Positions 35,565-44,307 of a stretch of DNA of 64,000 bases are shown here, in pieces (the stretch's first letter is position 1; every line of letters starts with the position of its first letter). This stretch comes from Syntrophorhabdaceae bacterium PtaU1.Bin034. Lineage in GTDB: Bacteria; Desulfobacterota_G; Syntrophorhabdia; Syntrophorhabdales; WCHB1-27. Location: assembly GCA_002067405.1 (NCBI GenBank), contig MVRP01000004.1, positions 18,020 to 82,019 on the forward strand. Reading direction: 5' to 3'. The position numbers and the translations under genes were made by a program. Under the pieces are notes generated by a model that made no database searches, was not told the origin of the DNA, and saw nothing but the letters and a program-made list of their open reading frames with translations.

Positions 35565-36785
35565 ATGTCCGAGCCCCTGATAAAGCCTTTTAAGGGCCTT
35601 CTCTACAATAAAGACAAGATTGACGATATATCCTCGTGCGTCTGCCCGCCCTATGACGTCATTTCCGACCCTGAACCGTATTACAAGCGGAGCCCCTTCA
35701 ATGCCGTGCACCTGGAGCTGCCCCGCCCGGGCAACGACCTTGATTGTTACGGTACCGCCAGAAAGACGCTGGACGGGTGGCTTGACGAAGAGGTGCTTTC
35801 CTTCGATGGGTGCGAATCCATTTACATTTACGAGCAGGAGTTTATTGTTCACGGCGCAACTCGCCGCCGTGCGGGCATCATTCCCATGGTAAGGCTCGAC
35901 AGGGAGCGAATCCTCACCCATGAGGAGACACGCAAAAAGGCGCGGGAAGACCGGGAAAAGCTGATCGAGACCCTGAAGACGTTTACGAGCCTTATCTTCG
36001 CCATGTATGAAGACAGAACCAAAGACATAGAAAAGCTCCTCGCCAACGCACAAAAAGAGCTGATTTACGACTTTGCCGACGAGGATTCAATACGAAACCG
36101 GTTCTACCGGATGACCGATAGCGCGGAGATAACACGGCTTGCATCGCTGATCGATGAAAAGAACCTTTATATAGCGGACGGTCATCACAGGCTCAGCGTG
36201 TCCTTCAAGCTGGGGTTGCCTTATGTCGCCATTTATCTCACTGACATGCATTCGGACGGGATACAAATTCTTCCCTATCACCGAGTGATAAGGCTGAAGG
36301 AAAAGAGAAGCATAGACGGACTTTTGAGCGCCGCGGAAAATTACTTCGAAGTAACCCGGGTAGCTTACCATGACGCAGGGGTCCTGGAACAGCTCGTTGG
36401 AGAAATCTCCTCCTCCCCTTACCTCTCTTTTCTTGTCTATTTCAGAGGAGAAAAGCCTTCTTTGCGGCTCCTGAAGCAAGAAAAGGAGTTTGAGTTCGAT
36501 CCGGGTAGTCACGACAGCCTGAAGAAGCTCAAAGTCAACGCGTTGCACAGCGGGGTTTTGAAGCACCTCCTGGGAATAAAGGATGAAGAGATATCGTTTC
36601 TGAACGACCCGAAAGAGGCCGCTACCCTGGTCGATCAAGGTCAGTATGACCTCGCTGTCTTTGTTCCGCCCACATCGGTCGAAGAAGTGAAGGCAATTGC
36701 GGAAAACAATCTCTATATGCCTCCCAAGTCAACGTTCTTCTACCCGAAACTGCTCACAGGACTCGTATTTCAGAAATATGCCTGA
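35565..36785 (+). CDS. DUF1015 family protein
   Basis: A 406-aa protein of the DUF1015 family (annotated 'SerC-linked' in some genomes because it often neighbours serine genes). Diagnostic segments are IKPFKGLLYNKDKIDDISSCVCPPYDVI at the N-terminus (split here as IKPFKG and VCPPYDVI), AVHLELPRP and the central YIADGHHRLSV. Its activity is uncertain; a kinase-like role has been proposed for the family. The frame is open back to 35463 inside dedA, but ATG 35565 gives the normal N-terminus. No strong ribosome site is seen, so the start is uncertain. The last bases overlap the next gene. Confidence 0.85.
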   Translation: MSEPLIKPFKGLLYNKDKIDDISSCVCPPYDVISDPEPYYKRSPFNAVHLELPRPGNDLDCYGTARKTLDGWLDEEVLSFDGCESIYIYEQEFIVHGATRRRAGIIPMVRLDRERILTHEETRKKAREDREKLIETLKTFTSLIFAMYEDRTKDIEKLLANAQKELIYDFADEDSIRNRFYRMTDSAEITRLASLIDEKNLYIADGHHRLSVSFKLGLPYVAIYLTDMHSDGIQILPYHRVIRLKEKRSIDGLLSAAENYFEVTRVAYHDAGVLEQLVGEISSSPYLSFLVYFRGEKPSLRLLKQEKEFEFDPGSHDSLKKLKVNALHSGVLKHLLGIKDEEISFLNDPKEAATLVDQGQYDLAVFVPPTSVEEVKAIAENNLYMPPKSTFFYPKLLTGLVFQKYA

Positions 36786-37500
36786 GCCCTTGAAGAACGG
36801 TGAAACCCTGGACATACTGTGCAACGATCGGATACGGCTCGTCCAGAAGAAGAAAGGTTATCGCCTTTCAATAGACCCTCTTCTCCTCGCGAATTTCATC
36901 AAGATCAAGAAGCATGAAACCCTTTTGGACGTGGGGACGGGCTGTGGTATTATACCGATATACATGGCAAAAAAAGGCTGCCCCAACAAGCTGGCAGGGA
37001 TAGAGATCCAGGACGAGCTCTATGAATTGTCGCAAAAAAATAAGGCGCTGAACGATTGCTCGAATGTGCACTTCATAAAGGGAGACGTAAGGACGTCGGT
37101 GAAAGAAATCGGCAGTTTTAATGTGGTTGTATCAAACCCCCCCTACGTAAAGGACGGGGCAGGCAGAAAGAGCCCTGGTTATTCCCGGCTGGTCGCCCGA
37201 TCTGAATCAATGCTCGATCTCCCTTCTTTGATGTCTGCCGCCGCCTCGCTGCTTCCGACCCATGGCCGGCTTTACCTCATTTATCCGGCCAAAAGACTAT
37301 CCGAACTGTTTTGTGCAGCAAAAGACCGTGATCTGGAGCCGAGAAGACTTCGTCTCGTCCATTCCAGGGCGGGCGAACCGGCGGTGCTCTTTTTGATCGA
37401 ATGCATGAAAGGCGGCGGCGTGGACATGAAAGTGGAGCCCCCGCTCTACATATTTTCAAACGATGATTATACGGAAGAGATAAAGACCTACTACGTGTGA
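36778..37500 (+). CDS. tRNA1(Val) adenine-37 N6-methyltransferase-like (TrmN6) protein
   Basis: A 240-aa SAM-dependent N6-adenine methyltransferase. The N-terminal GYRLSIDPLLLANFIK motif is characteristic of TrmN6/YfiC, motif I is LLDVGTGCGIIPIYMA, and the catalytic NPPY motif is VVSNPPYVKDG. The ATG at 36778 overlaps the DUF1015 stop by eight bases; the longer frame from 36697 only re-reads that gene. Related release-factor methyltransferases share NPPY, but the N-terminal motif favours TrmN6. Confidence 0.82.
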   Translation: MPEPLKNGETLDILCNDRIRLVQKKKGYRLSIDPLLLANFIKIKKHETLLDVGTGCGIIPIYMAKKGCPNKLAGIEIQDELYELSQKNKALNDCSNVHFIKGDVRTSVKEIGSFNVVVSNPPYVKDGAGRKSPGYSRLVARSESMLDLPSLMSAAASLLPTHGRLYLIYPAKRLSELFCAAKDRDLEPRRLRLVHSRAGEPAVLFLIECMKGGGVDMKVEPPLYIFSNDDYTEEIKTYYV

Positions 37501-37510
37501 AGGGCCATAA

Positions 37511-38479
37511 ATGGAAGAGATCGTACGACTCATAAGGGAAGACCTCGACAAGCTGGAAAAGTCCATCGACAGGCTGCTCACCACGAGGATTTCCTTCATC
37601 CGGGAAGTCGTCCATCATTTGATAAAGTCGGGAGGAAAAAGAATAAGGCCCATCCTGGTCATACTCTCCTCAAGGCTCTGCGGATGTTTCGATGATCAGC
37701 CCCTTTCCTATGCGGCCATAGTCGAATTCATTCATACGGCAACCCTCCTCCACGACGACGTGGTCGATAACGCTGAGACACGAAGGGGCGCGCAGACAGC
37801 AAATACCGTGTGGGGCAATGAATCAAGCGTGCTCGTCGGCGATTTTCTTTTCAGCAAGTCCTTCGACCTTATGGTTTCCGACAACAAAGCCGAAATTCTC
37901 AGGGTGCTGTCAAAGGCCACGACCGATCTCGCCGAAGGTGAGATCCTTGAACTGCTAAAGACCTCCGACATCGACACCACCGAGGAGGAGTATTACGAGG
38001 TCATTTTGGGCAAGACCGCCGTGCTCCTTTCAGCCGCTTGCGAGATAGGGGCGTTGCTGGGCAATGCGGAAGAGAAAAAAAGGCGGGCTCTTCATGACTT
38101 CGGGTATCATATCGGCATGGCTTTCCAACTCACCGACGACCTTCTTGATTATACCTCTACGGATAAAACCCTTGGAAAGGATGCCGGGAGGGATTTGAAA
38201 GAAGGCAAAGTGACGCTCCCCTTGATCAATGCATTGAAGTCAGCAACTGAAGAAGAAAAAGCTTCAATAGGAAAGGGCCTCACGAAAAAAAGGGTTACCA
38301 CGAAAGACTTTAGGAATGTAAAGAAAGTTATCGAGAAGTATGGCGGCATTGCATATACCGCACAAGTCTCAAAGAAACATATTGAAGACGCAAAAGCTTT
38401 GCTCAATATATTCCCCGCATCACCCTACAAGAAGGCGCTTCTCGACCTCGCTGATTACATCGTCGCAAGAGAGAGTTGA
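37511..38479 (+). CDS. Polyprenyl diphosphate synthase
   Basis: A trans-isoprenyl diphosphate synthase (322 aa). The first Asp-rich motif is LLHDDVVDNAETRRG, the second is FQLTDDLLDYTS, and GGKRIRPILVILSS is the substrate-binding segment. Large residues are not obvious before the first motif, so the product is probably long-chain (octaprenyl/nonaprenyl type, for quinone side chains), as with IspB. It starts ten bases after the TrmN6-like gene. The 200 bases downstream contain no gene before the zur promoter. Confidence 0.9.
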   Translation: MEEIVRLIREDLDKLEKSIDRLLTTRISFIREVVHHLIKSGGKRIRPILVILSSRLCGCFDDQPLSYAAIVEFIHTATLLHDDVVDNAETRRGAQTANTVWGNESSVLVGDFLFSKSFDLMVSDNKAEILRVLSKATTDLAEGEILELLKTSDIDTTEEEYYEVILGKTAVLLSAACEIGALLGNAEEKKRRALHDFGYHIGMAFQLTDDLLDYTSTDKTLGKDAGRDLKEGKVTLPLINALKSATEEEKASIGKGLTKKRVTTKDFRNVKKVIEKYGGIAYTAQVSKKHIEDAKALLNIFPASPYKKALLDLADYIVARES

Positions 38480-38632
38480 TGTTCTTCGCGTCTTCAGTTT
38501 TACCTTGGGTTGCCTTCCTAATTCTCTTGCCTGTGCCATCCCTGTTCAAATCGTAAACGTCGAGTACCTATCCCCTGGCGAATGAACGCGCCGAATGTGC
38601 CTGGCTCATTTGTTTCCCCCGCGCGATCATCC

Positions 38633-38661
38633 TTGACAACAAAAGACCTCTCTGGTTAAAT
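38633..38661 (+). promoter_or_regulatory. Predicted promoter of zur-znuACB
   Basis: TTGACA (38633-38638), 17-base spacer, TTAAAT (38656-38661). The -35 is perfect. It implies a very short leader of about 16-22 bases before the GTG/ATG start of zur and overlaps the palindromic operator. Confidence 0.65.
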
Positions 38662-38679
38662 AGAAATGATTTCTATTTA
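38657..38679. promoter_or_regulatory. Zur/Fur-type operator: perfect 23-bp palindrome
   Basis: Two 11-base arms, TAAATAGAAAT and ATTTCTATTTA, are exact inverse complements around a single central G (38668). The site covers the -10 element and likely transcription start of the zur operon, so binding would block RNA polymerase. Size and AT-richness match Fur-family boxes. Autorepression by the adjacent Fur-family protein in zinc sufficiency is the inference. Confidence 0.75.
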
Positions 38680-38683
38680 GAAA

Positions 38684-39124
38684 GTGCGTATGCGGCAGAG
38701 ATTTGGCGAATCACTCAAGAAACTGAACCTGAAGGTTACCTCGAGAAGACTTGCGGTCCTAGAGGCCATGATGGACGAATCGACCTTTCTGAGCCCTGAC
38801 GAAATATGGAAAAAGGTCAGGACCAAGCTGCCGAACGTTGGTTTGCCTACCGTTTACCGCATCCTGGAAGAGCTTGTAGAAGGGGGTATGATCACAAGGA
38901 TACTTCACGACGACCGCCAGCTCTACTACTACTGCTGCCCCAACCGGAACCACCACCATCACTTTGTCTGCGTGTCGTGCCGTCGAGTCGAGGATGTTGA
39001 GGTGTGCTTGGAGGAGGCGCTGGAGCAGGAGGTATCGCAGCGTATCAAAGGGACTCTGTTCTCCCATATCCTTCAGCTTCAGGGATTGTGCGAGAGGTGC
39101 CGCAAAAAAGAGGACCAGAGATGA
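38684..39124 (+). CDS. zur: Fur-family metalloregulator, probably Zur
   Basis: A 146-aa Fur-family repressor. The winged-helix domain includes LKVTSRRLAVLEAMM, the recognition region NVGLPTVYRILEELVEGGMI and then the dimerisation domain with HHHH (90-93), the structural zinc pair Cys96/Cys99 and a second pair Cys136/Cys139. It stands first in an operon with znuA, znuC and znuB, so zinc sensing is far more likely than iron or peroxide. The start is GTG 38684 or ATG 38690; no clear ribosome site is visible, consistent with the very short leader. The stop overlaps the znuA ATG. Confidence 0.88.
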   Translation: MRMRQRFGESLKKLNLKVTSRRLAVLEAMMDESTFLSPDEIWKKVRTKLPNVGLPTVYRILEELVEGGMITRILHDDRQLYYYCCPNRNHHHHFVCVSCRRVEDVEVCLEEALEQEVSQRIKGTLFSHILQLQGLCERCRKKEDQR

Positions 39125-40092
39125 GAAGGACGAGCAGCAGATTTTATCTCCTCCTTTTTGTCCTGCTCGTTCTCGCGGGAGGGTTTCTTTCCTGTCAGCG
39201 GACGCCGGAACCTTCACAGAAAAAGCGCCTTCAAGTGGTAACAACTCTTTTCCCTCTTTACGACTTTGCCCGTAACGTGGGAGGAGACAAAGCCGAGGTC
39301 GGTCTGCTCCTTCCGCCCGGTGTTGAACCACACAGTTTTGAGCCAAAACCGCGAGATATCGTAAGGGTCAATCAGGCGGACATCTTCGTGTTTACGGGGA
39401 ATTTTATGGAACCATGGGCGGCCGCGTTGCTCAAGGGCGCCGATCGGCAAAAGTTGGTCGTCGTGGATTCAAGCCGCGGAATAGCCTTGCGACCCGAAGC
39501 AGAGACTGAGGAACCAGACAGCCATGCCGGCAAAAATCATCATAAACATGTCCATTCTGATGCTATCGATCCCCATATATGGCTGGATTTCGGTAACGCG
39601 CAGAAAATGGTCGACAATATTCTTGAGGGATTTATCACGAAGGACCCTCAAAACAGGGCCTTCTACGAGAAAAATGCGGCGGCGTATAAAGCCAGACTGC
39701 GTGATTTGGACGACCATTTCAAAGAGGGCCTCCAGAACTGTGAAACGCGCCTGTTCGTCCACGGCGGCCACTATGCGTTCAACTACCTTGCCCAGAGGTA
39801 CAACTTGAGCTATGTTTCCGTATATGGATTCTCCCCCAATGCGGAACCGAGTCCTGCACATCTGGTCGACATCGTTCAGAAGATCAGACGGTACAGAATA
39901 AAATATGTCTTCTACGAAGAACTTCTGCAACCGAGGGTTGCCGATACAATCGCCCGGGAGACAGGAGCCGGGTTGCTGCCGCTCAACGGGGGGCACAATG
40001 TGACCAAGGAGGAGCTGGAAAGAGGCGTGACTTTCATTTCCCTGATGGAGCAGGATCTGAAAAATCTCAGGACCGGACTTCAATGCCGGTAG
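39121..40092 (+). CDS. znuA: Zinc ABC transporter substrate-binding lipoprotein
   Basis: A cluster A-I metal-binding protein (323 aa). The N-terminus MRRTSSRFYLLLFVLLVLAG ends in a lipobox-like FLSC (Cys25), implying a lipidated, membrane-tethered form. Metal ligands are suggested by GVEPHSFEPKP, DPHIWLDFGNA and HGGHYAFNYLA. Between them is a His-rich loop (HAGKNHHKHVHSD), typical of zinc- rather than manganese-binding members. The ATG overlaps the zur stop (ATGA); the longer frame from 39004 re-reads zur. Confidence 0.93.
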   Translation: MRRTSSRFYLLLFVLLVLAGGFLSCQRTPEPSQKKRLQVVTTLFPLYDFARNVGGDKAEVGLLLPPGVEPHSFEPKPRDIVRVNQADIFVFTGNFMEPWAAALLKGADRQKLVVVDSSRGIALRPEAETEEPDSHAGKNHHKHVHSDAIDPHIWLDFGNAQKMVDNILEGFITKDPQNRAFYEKNAAAYKARLRDLDDHFKEGLQNCETRLFVHGGHYAFNYLAQRYNLSYVSVYGFSPNAEPSPAHLVDIVQKIRRYRIKYVFYEELLQPRVADTIARETGAGLLPLNGGHNVTKEELERGVTFISLMEQDLKNLRTGLQCR

Positions 40093-40835
40093 AAGCCATC
40101 TCGGTTCATGGCGTCAACTTCAGGTACGACACCAAGGACATTTTGGAGAATATCTCCTTTTCTGTAGAACCGGGGGACTACGTGGGCCTTGTGGGTCCCA
40201 ACGGCTCAGGTAAAAGTACACTCATTCGTCTCATTCTCGGTCTTGAAACCCCGACGTCCGGAACAGTCTTTCTCTTCGGCCAACCCCTCAATCGATTCAG
40301 CGAGTGGCACAGGATCGGCTATCTGCCCCAGAAGAATGCCGCCCTCAGCCGCTTCTTTCCGGCTACCGTGAAGGAGGTCGTGGCCCTCGGCCTTGTACCG
40401 AAAAGAAGGGGTCTGCCGGGCGCGTACGGCGAAGAGGCGCTCCGGAAGGCAATGGAGCTCATGGACATTGTGGACATACGCGACAGGCTGGTAGGCGAGC
40501 TTTCAGGCGGACAGCAACAGCGCGTCCTGTTGGCGAGGGCATTAGTCAAAGAGCCCGAACTGCTCGTTCTGGACGAGCCTACAATAGCCATAGATCCTGA
40601 AATAAGGGAAAGATTCCATGCTATCCTCACAGAACTCAACGAAAAAAGGGGCGTCACCGTCCTCCTTGTCACCCACGACACGAGTACTATCGGCAAATAC
40701 GCAAAAAAACTTCTCTATCTTGAAACATCGATCATCTTTTACGGGGGATTCGATGAATTCTGTCTCTCAAAAGAGATGACCGACATGTTCGGCGCTTTTT
40801 CTCAACACGTCATATGTCACAGGCACGACAGGTAA
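40083..40835 (+). CDS. znuC: Zinc ABC transporter ATP-binding protein
   Basis: A 250-aa ABC ATPase. Walker A GPNGSGKST, Q-loop region IGYLPQKNAALSRFFPATVKEVV, signature LSGGQQQRVLLARAL, Walker B LLVLDEPTIAID and H-loop LLVTHDTS are all intact. It overlaps znuA by ten bases and is followed by znuB after three bases. Confidence 0.95.
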   Translation: MPVEAISVHGVNFRYDTKDILENISFSVEPGDYVGLVGPNGSGKSTLIRLILGLETPTSGTVFLFGQPLNRFSEWHRIGYLPQKNAALSRFFPATVKEVVALGLVPKRRGLPGAYGEEALRKAMELMDIVDIRDRLVGELSGGQQQRVLLARALVKEPELLVLDEPTIAIDPEIRERFHAILTELNEKRGVTVLLVTHDTSTIGKYAKKLLYLETSIIFYGGFDEFCLSKEMTDMFGAFSQHVICHRHDR

Positions 40836-40838
40836 CCC

Positions 40839-41669
40839 ATGGTGGAATTGTTTCAGCTTCTCCAATACTCCTTCATAATCAGAGCGATTGTAGCAGGCTC
40901 CTTTATCGCCCTTCTCTGCTCGACCCTTGGCGTTCTCCTTGTGCTCAGGCGACTCTCGCTGATCGGTGACGGTCTGGCGCATGTCACCTTCGGCAGTGTT
41001 GCGCTTGGTCTGCTTCTCAAGGTTCAGCCGATATATGTCTCCATGCCGATTGTTGCCATCAGCTCGCTGGCGATTTTAAAGCTGACGGAAAAGGCGAGAG
41101 TTTACGGTGACGCAGCGATAGGAATCGTTTCTGCTGTCGGGGTTTCGGGCGGCGTCCTGCTCGCCGGTATCGGCGCAGGCTTTAACGTTGATCTCTTCAG
41201 CTACCTGTTCGGCAACATACTCTCAATCACAACAGGAGAGGTTGTCATTTCGGTTGTCCTCTCCCTGCTTGTGCTTCTCATCATCGCCTTTCGATACAAA
41301 GAACTCCTTTCCATGTCCTTCGATGAAGAATTCGCCCGCACTTCAGGGATCAACACGGGCCGCATCAACTCACTCCTCGCCATTCTGACCGCGGTAACCG
41401 TAGTGCTGGCGATGAAGCTCGTCGGCATCATGCTCACTTCGGCGTTGCTCATAATCCCTGCAGTCAGCGCATTCCAGGTCGCACGAAGCTTCAGGGGCAC
41501 CATGCTCTTTGCCTCGTTGGCGGCTGTTCTCTCGGTATGGATCGGCATCGCCATCTCCTTTCTGCTCAATGTACCGTCAGGCGCAACAATCGTGCTCCTC
41601 AACTTTGTCTTTTTCCTCGTGCTCTATGCCTTCAAGGCAGTGCCTGCTTACCTTTACCCTCGACGATAA
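40839..41669 (+). CDS. znuB: Zinc ABC transporter permease
   Basis: An ABC-3 family membrane permease (276 aa) with about seven to eight helices. Landmarks: GSFIALLCSTLGVLLVLRRLSLIGDGLAHVTFG (the hallmark IGDGLAH), LFSYLFGNIL, and FDEEFARTSGINT before the coupling region. It completes the zinc importer. Its 3' end overlaps convergent rsmI by 38 bases, an unusual antisense overlap. Confidence 0.95.
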   Translation: MVELFQLLQYSFIIRAIVAGSFIALLCSTLGVLLVLRRLSLIGDGLAHVTFGSVALGLLLKVQPIYVSMPIVAISSLAILKLTEKARVYGDAAIGIVSAVGVSGGVLLAGIGAGFNVDLFSYLFGNILSITTGEVVISVVLSLLVLLIIAFRYKELLSMSFDEEFARTSGINTGRINSLLAILTAVTVVLAMKLVGIMLTSALLIIPAVSAFQVARSFRGTMLFASLAAVLSVWIGIAISFLLNVPSGATIVLLNFVFFLVLYAFKAVPAYLYPRR

Positions 41670-42321
41670 TGGTATACTCGCCCCTCGTCTCCTGAGAGGC
41701 CATCTCTTCGATCACCGCACTGATGCGGCCCCTTATCACCTCTTCGTGCATCTTCGTCATCTCCCGGTAGATGACGACCATTCTCTCTCCCGCTTCTTCT
41801 CCTGTTAACGCGAGGGTTTCGATCACTCTTCTCGGGGATTCAAAAATAACGACAGGATAGGGGCATGAGAGGATCTCGCGGAGCACCTTCTTCTTTTTCC
41901 CCTTTTTCTGAGGCAGAAAACCGTAAAAGAGAAACCTGTCAGGCGACAGGCCCGAGATGGAAAGGGCGGCGATTGCGGCAGAGGGTCCAGGCACAGCCTG
42001 CACTTCGACGCCCGCCTCATAGCTTTTTCTTACGACAATGTCTCCGGGGTCGGAAATGCAGGGAGTACCGGCCGCGGTGATCAGGGCTGCCTTTTTGCCT
42101 TTTACGAGTTGATCCACAATGGTCTTTGCACGGCGTTCTTCACTAAAGGTATTAATGGTGGTGATCGGTTTCCTGATTTCGAGGTGGCTAAGCAGCTTGA
42201 GTGCCCTTTCCCGGTTCTCCGCCACCACGAAATCCACTTCACGCAAGACGTCAACGGCCCTGAGAGAAATATCCTTTAAATTCCCGATCGGTGTTGCTAC
42301 AACATACAAGATTCCCTGCAT
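41632..42321 (-). CDS. rsmI: 16S rRNA (cytidine1402-2'-O)-methyltransferase
   Basis: A tetrapyrrole-methylase-fold enzyme (229 aa) that methylates C1402 of 16S rRNA. Landmarks: GILYVVATPIGNLKDISLRAVDVL, VDFVVAENRERALKLL (canonical enzymes read EDTR here), NTFSEERRAKTIV, ITAAGTPCISDPGDIVV, VPGPSAAIAALSISGL and FYGFLPQKKGKK. The start at 42321 (MQGILYV) is preferred; the frame extends to 42462. It ends early relative to E. coli RsmI (about 286 aa), lacking most of the C-terminal domain. Confidence 0.93.
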   Translation of the reverse strand: MQGILYVVATPIGNLKDISLRAVDVLREVDFVVAENRERALKLLSHLEIRKPITTINTFSEERRAKTIVDQLVKGKKAALITAAGTPCISDPGDIVVRKSYEAGVEVQAVPGPSAAIAALSISGLSPDRFLFYGFLPQKKGKKKKVLREILSCPYPVVIFESPRRVIETLALTGEEAGERMVVIYREMTKMHEEVIRGRISAVIEEMASQETRGEYTIIVEGKGKQALP

Positions 42322-42494
42322 CGCTTTTGCATCCTCCTTCAATAGGCAATATAATACTGTGATAAGTGCCGAAACCTCCAGACAGTTTTTTTTCGGGGCT
42401 GCTCTTAAAACACGTTCATGTCGGTTTGACAGAGGTTCATAAATAGGCAAAAAGCTTGACAATTGCGGCCGATTTTACGAAAATAAGGGCTAGT

Positions 42495-43079
42495 ATGCTC
42501 AGATTGATTCTTTTTTTTGTGTTACTGATGACCCCGGTTTCGGGTTTATGCGCCATATATGGTTACGTTGACGCTCAAGGCGTTTATCACATGACCAATA
42601 TCAAGCCGGCAAGCAAGGGTTATCATGTTTTGATCGACGACCGAACGCCGGTCGCCCCGGGTTCCTCAATGAGGAAACTGAGCAAAACGGCGTATGATCA
42701 TCTTATCACACAGCATTCGCAGGCAAACGGTCTGGACCCGCATCTCGTGAAGGCCGTCATGATTGCCGAATCGAATGGAAATCCGCGAGCAGTCTCGAAT
42801 AAAGGGGCACAAGGGCTCATGCAGATCATGCCCGGTACCGCCCAACTTCTAGACCTTCGCGACCCGTTTAATCCGGAGGAGAATATCCAGGCAGGTGCCA
42901 GGTATCTGAAGTTGCTTCATGAGCTGTTCAAGGGAAACCTTGAATTGATTCTGGCTGCCTATAATGCAGGCCCACAAAGGGTCATGCAGTACAATATGTC
43001 TGTTCCTCCCATCAGTGAAACGATCAACTATGTGAAAAGGGTCAAGCTTTACTATAGCAGACTAAAAGATTCTCAATGA
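42495..43079 (+). CDS. Lytic transglycosylase with N-terminal DUF4124-like region
   Basis: A secreted 194-aa peptidoglycan-cleaving enzyme. Signal sequence MLRLILFFVLLMTPVSGLCA, then a DUF4124-like segment IYGYVDAQGVYHMTNIKP, then the SLT domain: GLDPHLVKAVMIAESNGNPRAVS with the catalytic Glu in AES, KGAQGLMQIMPGTAQLL, and LAAYNAGPQRV. The ATG at 42495 follows AAGGG by six bases; the frame extends upstream to 42456. It overlaps pgsA as ATGA. Confidence 0.93.
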   Translation: MLRLILFFVLLMTPVSGLCAIYGYVDAQGVYHMTNIKPASKGYHVLIDDRTPVAPGSSMRKLSKTAYDHLITQHSQANGLDPHLVKAVMIAESNGNPRAVSNKGAQGLMQIMPGTAQLLDLRDPFNPEENIQAGARYLKLLHELFKGNLELILAAYNAGPQRVMQYNMSVPPISETINYVKRVKLYYSRLKDSQ

Positions 43080-43630
43080 AAAGCGGTGACGAAAAGACTT
43101 CCGTCTGGACTCTCCCAAACAGACTGAGTTTCATAAGAATACTCTTTATACCGGCAATAATATATCTTATCTCCACGCAACAGAAACAATTCCTGTTTGC
43201 TTCGTGCATTCTCTTTATCGTAGCCGGCATCACCGATGGACTGGATGGGCTCATCGCCCGACGAATGAGCATGAAATCGAGACTTGGCCTCTATCTCGAT
43301 CCCATTGCAGACAAGCTGCTCATATCCTCTGTGCTTATCACCCTTTCATGCTATGGATTCGTACCGCTATGGGTCACGATCGTCATGGTGAGCAGAGAGT
43401 TTCTGATAAACGGGCTCCGATCGTTTTATGCAGTGGAAGGCATCACGATTTATCCCTCCTTTTCGGGGAAACTGAAGACGACACTCCAGATAGTGGGCAT
43501 TTCCTGCGTCCTTTTCGGTCAGCCGCTTCAGCAGGCAGGCCTCATAATAATCTATGGCGCACTCTTTTTCAGTCTTTTTTCCGCCTACAAGTATATCTAT
43601 GCAATATTTAAGGCGGAAAAGGCACAGTAG
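43076..43630 (+). CDS. pgsA: CDP-diacylglycerol-glycerol-3-phosphate 3-phosphatidyltransferase
   Basis: An integral membrane enzyme (184 aa) committing CDP-diacylglycerol to phosphatidylglycerol. The CDP-alcohol phosphotransferase signature DGxxARxxxxxxxxGxxxD is spread over GLDGLIARRMSMKSRLGLYLDPIADKL. WTLPNRLSFIRI at the N-terminus is typical. About four to six helices. Starts as an ATGA overlap with the transglycosylase. Confidence 0.94.
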   Translation: MKSGDEKTSVWTLPNRLSFIRILFIPAIIYLISTQQKQFLFASCILFIVAGITDGLDGLIARRMSMKSRLGLYLDPIADKLLISSVLITLSCYGFVPLWVTIVMVSREFLINGLRSFYAVEGITIYPSFSGKLKTTLQIVGISCVLFGQPLQQAGLIIIYGALFFSLFSAYKYIYAIFKAEKAQ

Positions 43631-43669
43631 CTGTCCTTCTGCACGGAATTTCTGACGGAGGTATACAAT

Positions 43670-44299
43670 ATGAACGAGAAGAGGGCTATACTCGTCGTCG
43701 ATGTTCAGGGTGATTTTACCGAATGGAAGAACGGCGCTCTCCCGGTGCCCGGAACCGGCGAGCCCTTTGTCAGAGAAGTGGAGAGAGCGGTGAGGAAATC
43801 AGGAGAAGCCGGTCTTCTCATCTTCGGTACACAGGACTGGCATCCGATGAACCATGTCTCTTTTGCCATAAACCATCCCGGCAAAAAACCTTTCGATATT
43901 ATCACCGTGGAAGGCCGAACCCGAGCGCTCTGGCCACCCCACTGTGTTCAAGGCACCGAGAATGCCGGAGTGCTCCTGGACAATAATCTCTTCAGGGCAA
44001 TAATCAAAAAAGGACAGCATCCGAAATTTGACAGCTACTCGGGCTTTCAGGACGAAGGTGGCCTAAAAACCGAGATAGACGCCATTCTGAGAAGAAACGG
44101 CATAGAAGAACTCATAATCTTCGGGCTTGCAACCGATTACTGCGTAAGAGCAACGGTTTTGGACGCCCTTTCGGCCGGTTACCGGGTGACGGTCGTGAAG
44201 GAGCTCTGCCGAGGAATCAATCCGGATACCACGGAACAGGCGATAAAGGAGATGGAACAAAAGGGTGCCCGGATCATAGAAAGGTTTCAAGAAATTTGA
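43670..44299 (+). CDS. pncA: Nicotinamidase / isochorismatase-family amidase
   Basis: A 209-aa cysteine hydrolase of the PncA type, converting nicotinamide to nicotinate in NAD salvage. The catalytic Asp is in VVDVQGDF, metal ligands in TQDWHPMNHVSFA, the Lys region at KKGQHPKFDSYSGF and the catalytic Cys in GLATDYCVRATVLDA. GGAGG lies 11 bases before the ATG. Monocistronic. Confidence 0.92.
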   Translation: MNEKRAILVVDVQGDFTEWKNGALPVPGTGEPFVREVERAVRKSGEAGLLIFGTQDWHPMNHVSFAINHPGKKPFDIITVEGRTRALWPPHCVQGTENAGVLLDNNLFRAIIKKGQHPKFDSYSGFQDEGGLKTEIDAILRRNGIEELIIFGLATDYCVRATVLDALSAGYRVTVVKELCRGINPDTTEQAIKEMEQKGARIIERFQEI

Positions 44300-44307
44300 C
44301 GTTTCGC

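Noticed and set aside
42426..42466. Two TTGACA hexamers upstream of the lytic transglycosylase
   Set aside because: Neither has a -10 element at a usable spacing; the second would start transcription almost at the ATG.
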